Shown here piece by piece: positions 9,020-15,888 of a stretch of 64,000 bases of DNA. A program made the position numbers and the translations under genes. This stretch comes from Hydrogenophilales bacterium (GTDB lineage: Bacteria; Pseudomonadota; Gammaproteobacteria; Burkholderiales; Thiobacillaceae): contig JADJYY010000002.1 in NCBI GenBank assembly GCA_016719465.1, forward strand, positions 62,001-126,000, written 5' to 3'. Every line of letters begins with the position of its first letter. Position 1 is the first letter of the stretch. The notes beneath the pieces were generated by a model that saw only the letters and a list, made by a program, of their open reading frames with translations, ran no database searches and had not been told where the DNA came from.

Positions 9020-10411
9020 TCAGGTTTCGTCCGGCAGCTTCTTGCCGGGATTGAGGATGCCGTTCGGGTCGAACAGGCGCTTCACGTCCCGCATCATGGC
9101 CAGGGTGCCGGCGTCCAGTTCCCGGTCCACGAAATGCCGCTTCTCGGAACCGATGCCGTGCTCGCCGGACAGGCTGCCGCCCAGGCCCAGCACGGCTTCC
9201 ACCAGGGCGTCGCGACAGGCGCGGGCGCGGGCCATCTCGTCGGCGTCGTCGCCATGCACCATGAGGTTGACATGCAGGTTGCCGTTGCCGGCGTGGCCGA
9301 AGCTGACGATGGGCACCCGGTGGTGGTGGCCCAGGGCGTCGATGGCGTTGACCAGGCTGGCCAGGCGGGCCACCGGCACCACCACGTCCTCGTTGATCTT
9401 GAGCGGCGCGATGTTCTTGACCGCGAGGGAAAGGGACTTGCGCGCGGTCCACAGGCGCTTGATGTCGGCGGCGGCGAAGCCGCTCTGGATCTCCAGCAGG
9501 CCGGCGCCGGCCAGGGCCTGTTCCAGGGCGGCGATCTGGCGCGGCACGTCGTCGTGGTCGCCGTCGGCCTCCACCATGAGCACGGCCCGGGTGCCCTCGG
9601 GCAGGCCTTCCGCGCCGCCGTATTCGCGGATGGCCTCGATCGAGCGGCTGTCCATGAACTCCAGGGCGCAGGGCACCACCGGCCGGGCCATGATGCGCAC
9701 CACGGCGGCGCAGGCGGCGGCGTTGTCGGCGTAGCAGACCCGCAGCGTGGCCACGGTTTCCGGCGCCGGCACCAGCCTCAGGGTGGCCTCGGTGATCAGG
9801 GCCAGGGTGCCCTCCGAGCCCACCAGCAGGCGGGACAGGTCGTAGGCGGTGGCGTACTTGCTGGTGCGGCTGCCGACCTTCAACTCGCGACCGTCGCCGG
9901 CCACGGCGCGCAGGCCCAGCACGTGGTCCCGGGTGGCGCCGTATTTCACGCAGCGGGGGCCGGCGGCGTTGGTGGCCAGGTTGCCGCCGATGCGGCTATA
10001 GGCGCCGGAACCCGGGTCCGGGGCATACATCAGGCCGGCGCTGGCGGCCAGGGCGTCGATGTCGTCGGTGACCACGCCGGTCTCCACCACCATCAGGCGA
10101 TTGGCCGGATCGAATTCGAGGATGCGGTTCATGCACTCGAAGCTGACCACCACGCCGCCGGGCACCGGCACGGCGCCGCCCAGGTTGCCGGAACCGGCGC
10201 CCCGGGCCACCAGGGCGAAGCGATGACGGTTGGCCAGGGCCACCATGGCCGCCACGTCGTCGTGGCGGGCGGGAAACAGCACCGCCTCGGGCGTGCAGGA
10301 ACGGGGGGTTTCGTCGCTGGCGTAGAGGGTCCGCGTGGCGTCGTCGAAGAAGGCCCGCTCGGGACCGAGCAGGGCCAGCAGGTCGGCCTGGGCTTCCCGG
10401 GAAAGCATCAT
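9020..10411 (-). CDS. FAD-linked oxidase, GlcD / D-lactate dehydrogenase type
   Basis: 463-residue flavoprotein of the VAO/PCMH superfamily that oxidises a 2-hydroxy acid such as glycolate or D-lactate. The N-terminal half binds FAD (LVARGAGSGNLGGAVPVPGG near residue 65; GGNLATNAAGPRCVKYG near 148). The C-terminal FAD-oxidase domain ends with the diagnostic SGEHGIGSEKRHFV. Full length for the single-subunit group. GlcE and GlcF are not adjacent, so a D-lactate or D-2-hydroxyglutarate type substrate is as likely as glycolate. The next gene downstream in the same direction is the DMT transporter. Confidence 0.9.
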   Translation of the reverse strand: MMLSREAQADLLALLGPERAFFDDATRTLYASDETPRSCTPEAVLFPARHDDVAAMVALANRHRFALVARGAGSGNLGGAVPVPGGVVVSFECMNRILEFDPANRLMVVETGVVTDDIDALAASAGLMYAPDPGSGAYSRIGGNLATNAAGPRCVKYGATRDHVLGLRAVAGDGRELKVGSRTSKYATAYDLSRLLVGSEGTLALITEATLRLVPAPETVATLRVCYADNAAACAAVVRIMARPVVPCALEFMDSRSIEAIREYGGAEGLPEGTRAVLMVEADGDHDDVPRQIAALEQALAGAGLLEIQSGFAAADIKRLWTARKSLSLAVKNIAPLKINEDVVVPVARLASLVNAIDALGHHHRVPIVSFGHAGNGNLHVNLMVHGDDADEMARARACRDALVEAVLGLGGSLSGEHGIGSEKRHFVDRELDAGTLAMMRDVKRLFDPNGILNPGKKLPDET

Positions 10412-10419
10412 TCCGGCGC

Positions 10420-10953
10420 TCAGCCCAGGGCCGGCTCGACCACTTCCGCCACGGCCGCCAGGGCGTCACTGTCCCGGTAGCGGGCGTGAACCTCCTGCAC
10501 GGCGGCGTCGTAGACGATGCGGTTGAAGGGCGTGGCGGCCTGTTCGGCCATGGCATGCTTCAGGCCCTGGGTCATGACCTTGTCCAGGGAAACGATGCGC
10601 CTGGCGCGGATGACGCCATCCTCGGCATCCACCAGGACCATGCGCAGGCGGGCCCGGTCGCCGGGTTCTTCCCTGGGCAGTTCCCGCTCGGCCTCCGGCA
10701 CCAGATGCACGTTGAAGGCCACGTCGGACCACTCGCACACGTTCTGGATCTTGTAGAGCAGGAAGGCCGCCGGGCCGTGGGTGAACAGGCCGGACTCCAC
10801 GGGCTGGGTGCGGAAGCCCTCCACCTCGGCCTGGGTGGGGCCGCGCCAGAACAACACCAGTTCATGGCCTTCGCCGGCGTAGGCGTAGCGGGCGCCCTCG
10901 TCATAGCGGTTATATGCCGGGTCGTAGACCTCGCCCACCAGACGGCTAGCCAT
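10420..10953 (-). CDS. Conserved hypothetical protein
   Basis: 177 residues, no signal peptide or membrane segment, acidic overall. It starts 1 bp inside the end of the SseB-like gene (TAATG junction) and ends 9 bp before the FAD oxidase, so it is translationally coupled in a three-gene operon. I do not recognise the family. The middle (LYKIQNVCEWSDVAFNVHLV) is compatible with an alpha/beta fold, and a KVMTQGLKHAMAEQ helix lies near residue 125. Confidence 0.75.
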   Translation of the reverse strand: MASRLVGEVYDPAYNRYDEGARYAYAGEGHELVLFWRGPTQAEVEGFRTQPVESGLFTHGPAAFLLYKIQNVCEWSDVAFNVHLVPEAERELPREEPGDRARLRMVLVDAEDGVIRARRIVSLDKVMTQGLKHAMAEQAATPFNRIVYDAAVQEVHARYRDSDALAAVAEVVEPALG

Positions 10954-11372
10954 TACTGGTCCTCCTCCGGCAGCAGGGAGGCCAGCATGGCCACCATGTC
11001 CGGATCGAAATCGAAGCCCAGCTCCTCGCCGGGATTGATGGCCAGGCCCATGTTCTCGCCCATGCGGCGCACGATCCAGGACATCTGGGTGAGCAGGCCG
11101 CCGCCGAAGCCGGGGACCTCGGCGACGAAGGCCTTGGCCCGCTCGGGCGAGGAGAAGGTGATGAGCACCCGGTTGCCTTCGTCGTCGTCCAGGACCAGGG
11201 GCTCGGCCTTGGTGCTGGTCTGGAAGCCGGCGATCTGGTGCTTGTCATCCTTCACCGGCATGAAGACTTCCAGGTCGATCAGGCGGCGGGCGAAGGTTTC
11301 CGGGTCCAGGTCGCCTTGCCGCATTTCCAGCAGCAGGCGTTCGATATCGGTGCGGGGATTGAGGGTATCCAT
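10953..11372 (-). CDS. SseB-type N-terminal domain protein
   Basis: 139 residues from MDTLNPRTDIERLLLEM. The layout (helix, then MPV, then a two-stranded segment ending VLITFSSPERAKAF) matches the SseB N-terminal domain, known from the enhanced serine sensitivity protein; biochemical function is not established. The frame stays open far upstream but that part has the composition of an antisense shadow of mak, so I set the start at 11372. First gene of the operon with the hypothetical protein and the FAD oxidase. Confidence 0.7.
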   Translation of the reverse strand: MDTLNPRTDIERLLLEMRQGDLDPETFARRLIDLEVFMPVKDDKHQIAGFQTSTKAEPLVLDDDEGNRVLITFSSPERAKAFVAEVPGFGGGLLTQMSWIVRRMGENMGLAINPGEELGFDFDPDMVAMLASLLPEEDQ

Positions 11373-11437
11373 GGGATTTACGTTGCAGTGCGCAAGATCG
11401 GGCAGGATACCACCGGCCCCCACCCCCTGAAAGCCAA

Positions 11438-11443
11438 TAGAAT
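11438..11443 (+). promoter_or_regulatory. Candidate -10 element (TAGAAT) before mak
   Basis: TAGAATCC lies 25 bp before the chosen ATG of the ROK kinase gene, between two divergent genes. No clear -35 hexamer. Confidence 0.35.
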
Positions 11444-11468
11444 CCTTGCCGTCAGCAAGGAGATGAGC

Positions 11469-12368
11469 ATGTTGAGACTCGGCATCGACCTGGGCGGCAG
11501 CAAGATCGAGATCGCCGCCTTCGATGACGCCGGCGGGGAAATGCTGCGCCGGCGCGTGCCCACGCCCCGGGGCGACTATCGGGCCACGGTGGAGACGGTG
11601 GCGGCCCTGGTGGAAGGCGTCGAAACCCGGTTGCACGACCGGGGTACCGTGGGCATCGGCATGCCCGGCGCCGAATCCCGCGTCACCGGCCTGATCAAGA
11701 ACGCCAATTCCACCTGCCTCATCGGCCAGCCCCTGAGGCGGGACCTGGAAACCCTGCTGCGGCGGGAGGTGCGCCTGGCCAACGACGCCAACTGCTTCGC
11801 CCTGTCGGAAGCGGTGGACGGCGCGGCGGCCGGGGCGGAGGTGGTGTTCGGGGTGATCATCGGCACCGGCTGTGGCGGCGGCGTGGTGGTGCGCGGCCAC
11901 GTGCTCGCCGGCGCCAACGCCATCGCCGGCGAATGGGGCCACAACCCCCTGCCCTGGCCCGCCGACCACGAACGCCCCGGCCCCGCCTGCTATTGCGGCC
12001 AGCGCGGCTGCCTGGAAACCTGGCTGTCCGGCCCCGGCCTGGCCCGGGACTTCCAGGCCGCCGGCGGCGGCGACCTGTCGGCGCGAGCCATCGCCGCCGG
12101 CGCCGAACGCGGCGACGCCGCCTGCCTGGCCGCCCTGGAACGCTACGAGGACCGTCTGGCCCGGGGCCTGGCCCAGGTGATCAACGTGCTGGACCCGAAC
12201 GTCATCGTCCTGGGCGGCGGCCTGTCGAATATCGCCCGGCTGTACGCCAACGTGCCGCGCCTGTGGGGCCGTCATGTCTTCTCCGACCACGTGGCTACCC
12301 GCCTGGCGCCGCCCCGGCACGGGGACTCAGGCGGCGTGCGCGGCGCCGCCTGGCTGTGGAACGAATGA
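11469..12368 (+). CDS. mak: ROK-family sugar kinase, fructokinase Mak type
   Basis: Phosphorylates fructose (Mak) or a related hexose with ATP. The 299-residue protein has the N-terminal phosphate motif LGIDLGGSKIE, the ROK signature VFGVIIGTGCGGGVVV, the zinc site GHNPLPW...CYCGQRGCLETW, and the C-terminal VIVLGGGLSN and HGDSSGVRGAAWLW-like ending (HGDSGGVRGAAWLW). Residue by residue it follows E. coli Mak closely from memory. Start is the second ATG, with AAGGAG 6 nt upstream, rather than the ATG at 11463. N-acetylglucosamine kinase is the alternative specificity. Confidence 0.9.
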   Translation: MLRLGIDLGGSKIEIAAFDDAGGEMLRRRVPTPRGDYRATVETVAALVEGVETRLHDRGTVGIGMPGAESRVTGLIKNANSTCLIGQPLRRDLETLLRREVRLANDANCFALSEAVDGAAAGAEVVFGVIIGTGCGGGVVVRGHVLAGANAIAGEWGHNPLPWPADHERPGPACYCGQRGCLETWLSGPGLARDFQAAGGGDLSARAIAAGAERGDAACLAALERYEDRLARGLAQVINVLDPNVIVLGGGLSNIARLYANVPRLWGRHVFSDHVATRLAPPRHGDSGGVRGAAWLWNE

Positions 12369-12399
12369 GCGTCGGCGTGGCGCATGCCCGCCGCGATAT

Positions 12400-12450
12400 C
12401 CCCTCCCCCACGAGCGGGGGGGCCGGGAGGGGGAGCCCCCCGCCGGGGAA
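12400..12450. repeat. GC-rich palindromic sequence downstream of mak
   Basis: CCCCTCCCCCACGAGCGGGGGGGCCGGGAGGGGGAGCC-type sequence of C-rich then G-rich blocks between convergent genes. It resembles the interspersed repeats at 4482 and 57243 and may also act as a terminator, though it has no T-run. Confidence 0.5.
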
Positions 12451-12774
12451 TCAAGCCGCCGGGAGGTTCTCCACCAGGCGCACGGCCAGACGCTGGTCGT
12501 TGGCCAGGACCCGCAACAGACGGTCGATGTTGGGATGCCTGCCCGGATTGAGGCGGGCCTCCTCGCCGTGCTCGGCGTAGAGCGCCAGCCCCTCGGCGGC
12601 GGCTTCGGTATTGATTTCGCCGTATTTCGAAGCCAGATGCTGGTAGACCCGCACGGAACCCTGGCTGCCGGGGCGATTCTCGATGAGCTCCAGCACGCCC
12701 TCGGGGGATACCAACTCGACGCGGACCAGGTGGTCCGCCGGCGCCAGGACGGCGAGGTTGTCCTGGAAGCCCAT
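12451..12774 (-). CDS. DUF2322 family protein
   Basis: 107-residue cytoplasmic protein. Features matching my memory of DUF2322 are the PGSQGSVRVYQHLASKYGEI segment, EGLALYAEHGEEAR and the closing NPGRHPNIDRLL motif. The function is unknown. Its start codon overlaps the coq7 stop (TGATG), so it is translationally coupled to coq7, an arrangement common in betaproteobacteria. Confidence 0.8.
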   Translation of the reverse strand: MGFQDNLAVLAPADHLVRVELVSPEGVLELIENRPGSQGSVRVYQHLASKYGEINTEAAAEGLALYAEHGEEARLNPGRHPNIDRLLRVLANDQRLAVRLVENLPAA

Positions 12775-13421
12775 CAGATCCGGTAGGCCGCGAAGGTCAG
12801 GATTTTCGAGGTCGTTTGCATGGCCTGCTTCACCGGCCCGGGCAACTCGGCGCCGCCGTGGGCGATGGCGGTTTCCGCGTGCTTGATCTCATCCGCCTTC
12901 ATCTGTTCGACGATGGCCCGGCTCCTGGCGTCCTGCTCGGGCAGGCTGGACAGATGACCGTCCAGGTGGCCTTCCACCTGACGCTCGGTTTCCGCCAGGA
13001 AGCCCAGGTTCCACCTGTCCCCCAGGGCGCCGGCCAGGGCGCCGAGGGCGAAGGAACCGGCATACCAGACCGGGTTGAGGAAGCTCTTGTGGCTGCCCAG
13101 CTCGCCGAGGCGCTTCTCGCACCAGGCCAGGTGCTCGGTCTCCTCGTCGGAGGCCTCCAGCAGGGCCCTGGCCGCTTCCGGGTTGCGGGCGGTGAGGGCC
13201 TGGCCCTGGTAGAGGGCCTGGGCGCACACCTCGCCGCTGTGGTTGACGCGCATGAGTCCGGCGGCGTGGCGCTTCTCGGCCTCGCTCATGTCCGCCTCGG
13301 GCACGTTCGCGTCGGGATACTCGCGGCGGGAGTGGGCGGTGGCGAAGACCGTGCGCAGGGCCTTGTCGACCTGAAGGATGAAACCGTCCGGGCTGGGCGG
13401 CTTGGTGAAATCGGGGAACAT
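12774..13421 (-). CDS. coq7: Demethoxyubiquinone hydroxylase Coq7
   Basis: Di-iron membrane-associated monooxygenase that performs the penultimate hydroxylation of ubiquinone synthesis. 215 residues, ferritin-like bundle with iron-ligand motifs NHSGEVCAQALYQG, EETEHLAWCEKRL, ETERQVEGHL and ADEIKHAETA. An amphipathic or hydrophobic stretch (WYAGSFALGALAGALGD) lies mid-protein. Presence of Coq7 rather than UbiF is typical of betaproteobacteria. It is followed by the coupled DUF2322 gene. Confidence 0.95.
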   Translation of the reverse strand: MFPDFTKPPSPDGFILQVDKALRTVFATAHSRREYPDANVPEADMSEAEKRHAAGLMRVNHSGEVCAQALYQGQALTARNPEAARALLEASDEETEHLAWCEKRLGELGSHKSFLNPVWYAGSFALGALAGALGDRWNLGFLAETERQVEGHLDGHLSSLPEQDARSRAIVEQMKADEIKHAETAIAHGGAELPGPVKQAMQTTSKILTFAAYRI

Positions 13422-13751
13422 GGCGAATTCCTGGGAAACGACGTGAGCCGATTATAGCGGCCCACCGCCCTGCTCTCCCGTCTCCCGGGACAAAGGAAAC
13501 GGTCACGACGAGAGACGCGTGGCCGATAATCCGGGCTCTCACCTCCCCCTCCCATCCTCGCCCGCATGAGGCGGAGGCGTTGGCCCCCTCCTCCGTGTGG
13601 CGAGGGCCGGTCTTTCAGGCTTCTGGCATGGGGCGGCGGCAACGCCCTCCCCGCATGCGCGGAGGGCCGGGGTGGGGAGATGCCCCCCGCCAACAGCCCT
13701 CTCAACAAACCACGCGAACAGCGACCTTTTCCAACCGATCACACGCCCGCC
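13422..13751. other. Intergenic region with GC-rich repeated blocks between coq7 and the permease gene
   Basis: 330 bp between divergent genes. From about 13545 to 13685 it contains alternating C-rich and G-rich blocks (CCTCCCATCCTCGCCCGC, GCGGAGGCG, TGGCGAGGGCC, GCGGAGGGCCGGGGTGGGG) with local dyads, akin to the other GC-rich interspersed repeats. Promoters for both genes should lie here but I cannot assign boxes. Confidence 0.5.
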
Positions 13752-14498
13752 ATGACCGCTCCCGACCTCGCCTACGCCGCCGCCGTCCTCACCGTGGCTT
13801 ATTTCGTGCGCGGCATCTCCGGCTTCGGCTCCGGGCTGATCGCCGTTCCCCTGCTCGCCCTGCGCTTCCCCCTGCCCCAGGTGGTGCCCTTCATGCTGAT
13901 CGCCGACTTCGCCGCCTCGGCCCTGGTCGGCGGCATCCACTTCAAGCATGTGAACTGGCCGGAAATCCGCCGCCTGCTGCCGGCCACCCTGGCGGGCGTG
14001 ATCATCGGCACCGGCCTGCTGGTTTCCCTGCCGCCCGCCGTCCTGCTCGGCGTGCTGGGCGGCTTCATCCTGGTCTTCGCCGCGCGCGGCCTGCTGCTGA
14101 AACCCGGCCCCTTCACCCCCGCCTCGCCCCGCTGGGCCTACCCCGCCGCCCTCTCCGGCGGCGCGGTGAGCGGCCTGTTCGGCACCGGCGGCCCGCCCTA
14201 CGTCATCTATCTCAGCCACCGCATCCGGGACAAGTCCGCCCTGCGCGCCACCCTGTCCGGCCTGTTTTTCCTGGAGGGATTGATCCGCATCGCGACCTTC
14301 CTGGCGGCGGGACTGCTGTGGGAAGCCCGGACCTGGCTCGACAGCCTGATGGCCGCCCCCATCATCGTCGCCGCGCTTTACGCCGGCAGCCACGTCCACA
14401 CCCGCCTCAGCGACGCGCGGATGCTCAGGATGGTGAACCTGCTGCTGCTGGGCAGCGCGGCGGCGGTGCTGCTAAAAGCCTGGTGGGATTATTCGTGA
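13752..14498 (+). CDS. TSUP-family (TauE/SafE) membrane transporter
   Basis: 248-residue inner-membrane protein with seven or eight hydrophobic segments and the TSUP hallmark motifs FVRGISGFGSGLIAVPLLAL near the N-terminus and SGLFGTGGPPYVIYLS near residue 140. The family moves sulfite, sulfonates or other organic anions; substrate here unknown. The 3' end has been altered: bases 14355-14483 recur at 15020-15148, and this copy ends KAWWDYS while the downstream copy ends KAWRG. The present C-terminus is therefore either the ancestral end or a product of the insertion. Confidence 0.85.
   Translation: MTAPDLAYAAAVLTVAYFVRGISGFGSGLIAVPLLALRFPLPQVVPFMLIADFAASALVGGIHFKHVNWPEIRRLLPATLAGVIIGTGLLVSLPPAVLLGVLGGFILVFAARGLLLKPGPFTPASPRWAYPAALSGGAVSGLFGTGGPPYVIYLSHRIRDKSALRATLSGLFFLEGLIRIATFLAAGLLWEARTWLDSLMAAPIIVAALYAGSHVHTRLSDARMLRMVNLLLLGSAAAVLLKAWWDYS
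14355..14483. repeat. Direct repeat, left copy (3' end of TSUP gene)
   Basis: 129 bp within the TSUP coding sequence, matching 15020-15148 with no gap and about ten mismatches. The two copies bracket 536 bp carrying the antitoxin-type gene and a toxin fragment. Confidence 0.9.
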
Positions 14499-14574
14499 AG
14501 TCGGTTGGACTGATCGCGGAGGAGTCCAACGTCCAGACACATGGAGTTAAGTCCTACCTGTGCCTGCTCCGATG

Positions 14575-14925
14575 TCATGCCGCTTTCAGCATGAACTCGA
14601 CCTTCACAGCATCGTAGGGAAACTCGATGCGTCCATCATCGACGCGATTGAGCAAGCCCGCATTCAGCAAAGCGGTCACATCGCCATGAACCGCCTTGAC
14701 GTCGCGTTTGACGCGCCGCGCGGCTTCGCGGATCGATACCGGCCCGGCGCCACCGAGCGCCTTGATCAGTTCCCAGCGCTTGTCGGTGAGCACACGCCAG
14801 AGCAATTCGGGCGTGGCGAAACCAATCCGGGCTTCGCTTTCCACGACTCCGGCCCGCATGGCCCGCGCGGAATCAGCCAGGGTCTCCGCCAGAGTGCGCA
14901 CTTCAAGCACGACCGTGTTCATCAT
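14575..14925 (-). CDS. HVO_A0114-type winged-helix DNA-binding protein (putative antitoxin)
   Basis: 116 residues starting MMNTVVLEV. The C-terminal half is a winged helix (TDKRWELIKALGGAGPVSIR, then REAARRVKRDVKAVHGDVT, then GLLNRVDDGRIEFPYD). Such proteins are encoded immediately after a DUF6516-type toxin and are thought to be its antitoxin and autoregulator. GAGGTGGA precedes the start. Here the toxin gene keeps only its last ~40 codons, so the antitoxin appears to be an orphan. The locus sits between two copies of the TSUP 3' end. Confidence 0.75.
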   Translation of the reverse strand: MMNTVVLEVRTLAETLADSARAMRAGVVESEARIGFATPELLWRVLTDKRWELIKALGGAGPVSIREAARRVKRDVKAVHGDVTALLNAGLLNRVDDGRIEFPYDAVKVEFMLKAA

Positions 14926-15022
14926 TCCACCTCGCTATATCCGCGTTGAAATCAGCCATCAACCGCTCTGGCGTCAAAAACACATAGACTTCCTCGCGCA
15001 CTCCGACATGCCGGTGATCGCC
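14903..15022 (-). pseudogene. C-terminal remnant of a DUF6516-like toxin
   Basis: Read on the minus strand, the frame gives GDHRHVGVREEVYVFLTPER, then LMADFNADIARWNDEHGRA and a TGA that overlaps the antitoxin start by 23 bp. The GDHRH...EEVYVF...LMADF pattern resembles the C-terminus of DUF6516 toxins. Upstream the coding sequence is replaced at about 15020 by the duplicated TSUP segment, so the toxin is 5' truncated and presumably inactive. Confidence 0.6.
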
Positions 15023-15148
15023 CCCATCATCGTCGCCGCGCTCTATGCCGGCAGCCACGTCCACACTCGCCTCAGCGACGCGCAGATGCTCAGGATGGTG
15101 AACCTGCTGTTGCTGGGGAGCGCGGCGGCGGTGCTGGCGAAGGCCTGG
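15020..15148. repeat. Direct repeat, right copy (TSUP 3' end)
   Basis: Matches 14355-14483 at about 92 percent identity. Read in the TSUP frame it continues to a stop at 15157 as ...AAAVLAKAWRG, probably the C-terminus of the original or of a second TSUP allele. Confidence 0.9.
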
Positions 15149-15158
15149 AGGGGATGAC

Positions 15159-15494
15159 TTACTTGGTAGGTGCGGCGTCGGGATTGATGGTGATGCCCTT
15201 GGCGTTCAGGGCATTGACCACTTGCTGGGCATTCGGATTGCCTTGCTGAGCCAGGCGGGCGGTGCCGGCGGCCAAGGCATCCAGTTGCGCGCGCAGTTTC
15301 TGGGCGTTGCCATAGATGGCCTGCTGGTTGGCGCTCAGCGCATCGAGGTTATCCCGCTCCTTGAGCAGTTGGCTGGTCTGAAAACCGAACCAGAGCACCA
15401 AGGTCAGCAGACCGAGCAGGATCGGCAGGACGATCCCGTAGCCCTGATCCTGGGAGGGCGGGGAAGCCTTGATCAGCGTATTGAACAGATTCAT
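15159..15494 (-). CDS. Small single-helix membrane protein, uncharacterised
   Basis: 111 residues. A short cytoplasmic N-terminus is followed by one strong membrane helix at about 20-38 (YGIVLPILLGLLTLVLWFGF), then a periplasmic coiled-coil-like stretch (residues 40-85, rich in Leu, Gln, Ala) and the ending INPDAAPTK. GGAG lies 8 nt before the ATG. It follows the 90-residue gene by 14 bp and the two look like a pair with the same topology and similar tails (GITIN and GITFT). I do not recognise a family. Confidence 0.7.
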   Translation of the reverse strand: MNLFNTLIKASPPSQDQGYGIVLPILLGLLTLVLWFGFQTSQLLKERDNLDALSANQQAIYGNAQKLRAQLDALAAGTARLAQQGNPNAQQVVNALNAKGITINPDAAPTK

Positions 15495-15508
15495 TTAACC
15501 GACTCCGG

Positions 15509-15781
15509 TCAAGGTTGTTTGGCGGTGAAGGTAATTCCCTGGGCCGCGAGCAGATCGCGGAGCTGGGCATCGTTCCGGTTCGCGGAAAGCTCGGCCAGGC
15601 TGCGAATCAAGCCTTGATACACCGGCTCCAGTTGCAGGCTCTGCTGGATGTATTGGGCGCGGGTGGTGAACTCGTTCTGGGCGGAACGGTTGCCGTTGAA
15701 CAGCACGATGGTGGTGATGGCCAGGACGAGGGCGATGGCCCCCAGGCCGCTGAGCAGGAAAAATTGCTGCTTGTTGAGCAC
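15509..15781 (-). CDS. Small single-helix membrane protein, uncharacterised
   Basis: 90 residues with GTG start at 15781 preceded by GAGGAG. Membrane helix at about 8-28 (FFLLSGLGAIALVLAITTIV), then a periplasmic helical domain (YIQQSLQLEPVYQGLIRSL) and the tail AAQGITFTAKQP. Same topology as the next gene. It begins about 108 bp after the PEP-CTERM gene on the same strand, so the three may be co-transcribed. The design resembles small bitopic assembly factors of envelope machines, but that is only analogy. Confidence 0.7.
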   Translation of the reverse strand: MLNKQQFFLLSGLGAIALVLAITTIVLFNGNRSAQNEFTTRAQYIQQSLQLEPVYQGLIRSLAELSANRNDAQLRDLLAAQGITFTAKQP

Positions 15782-15888
15782 GACTTGAAACTCCTCGGGA
15801 ATTTTTATGGCCGGATATTAACCAAGTCCGCCGCGAACAAGAAATGGCCGGGCCGATCATCCGGCCCGGCCATGGCATCAATGCGGCA

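Noticed and set aside
11238..11468. Upstream extension of mak to 11238
   Set aside because: The extension is antisense to the SseB-like gene; AAGGAG and family alignment place the start at 11469.
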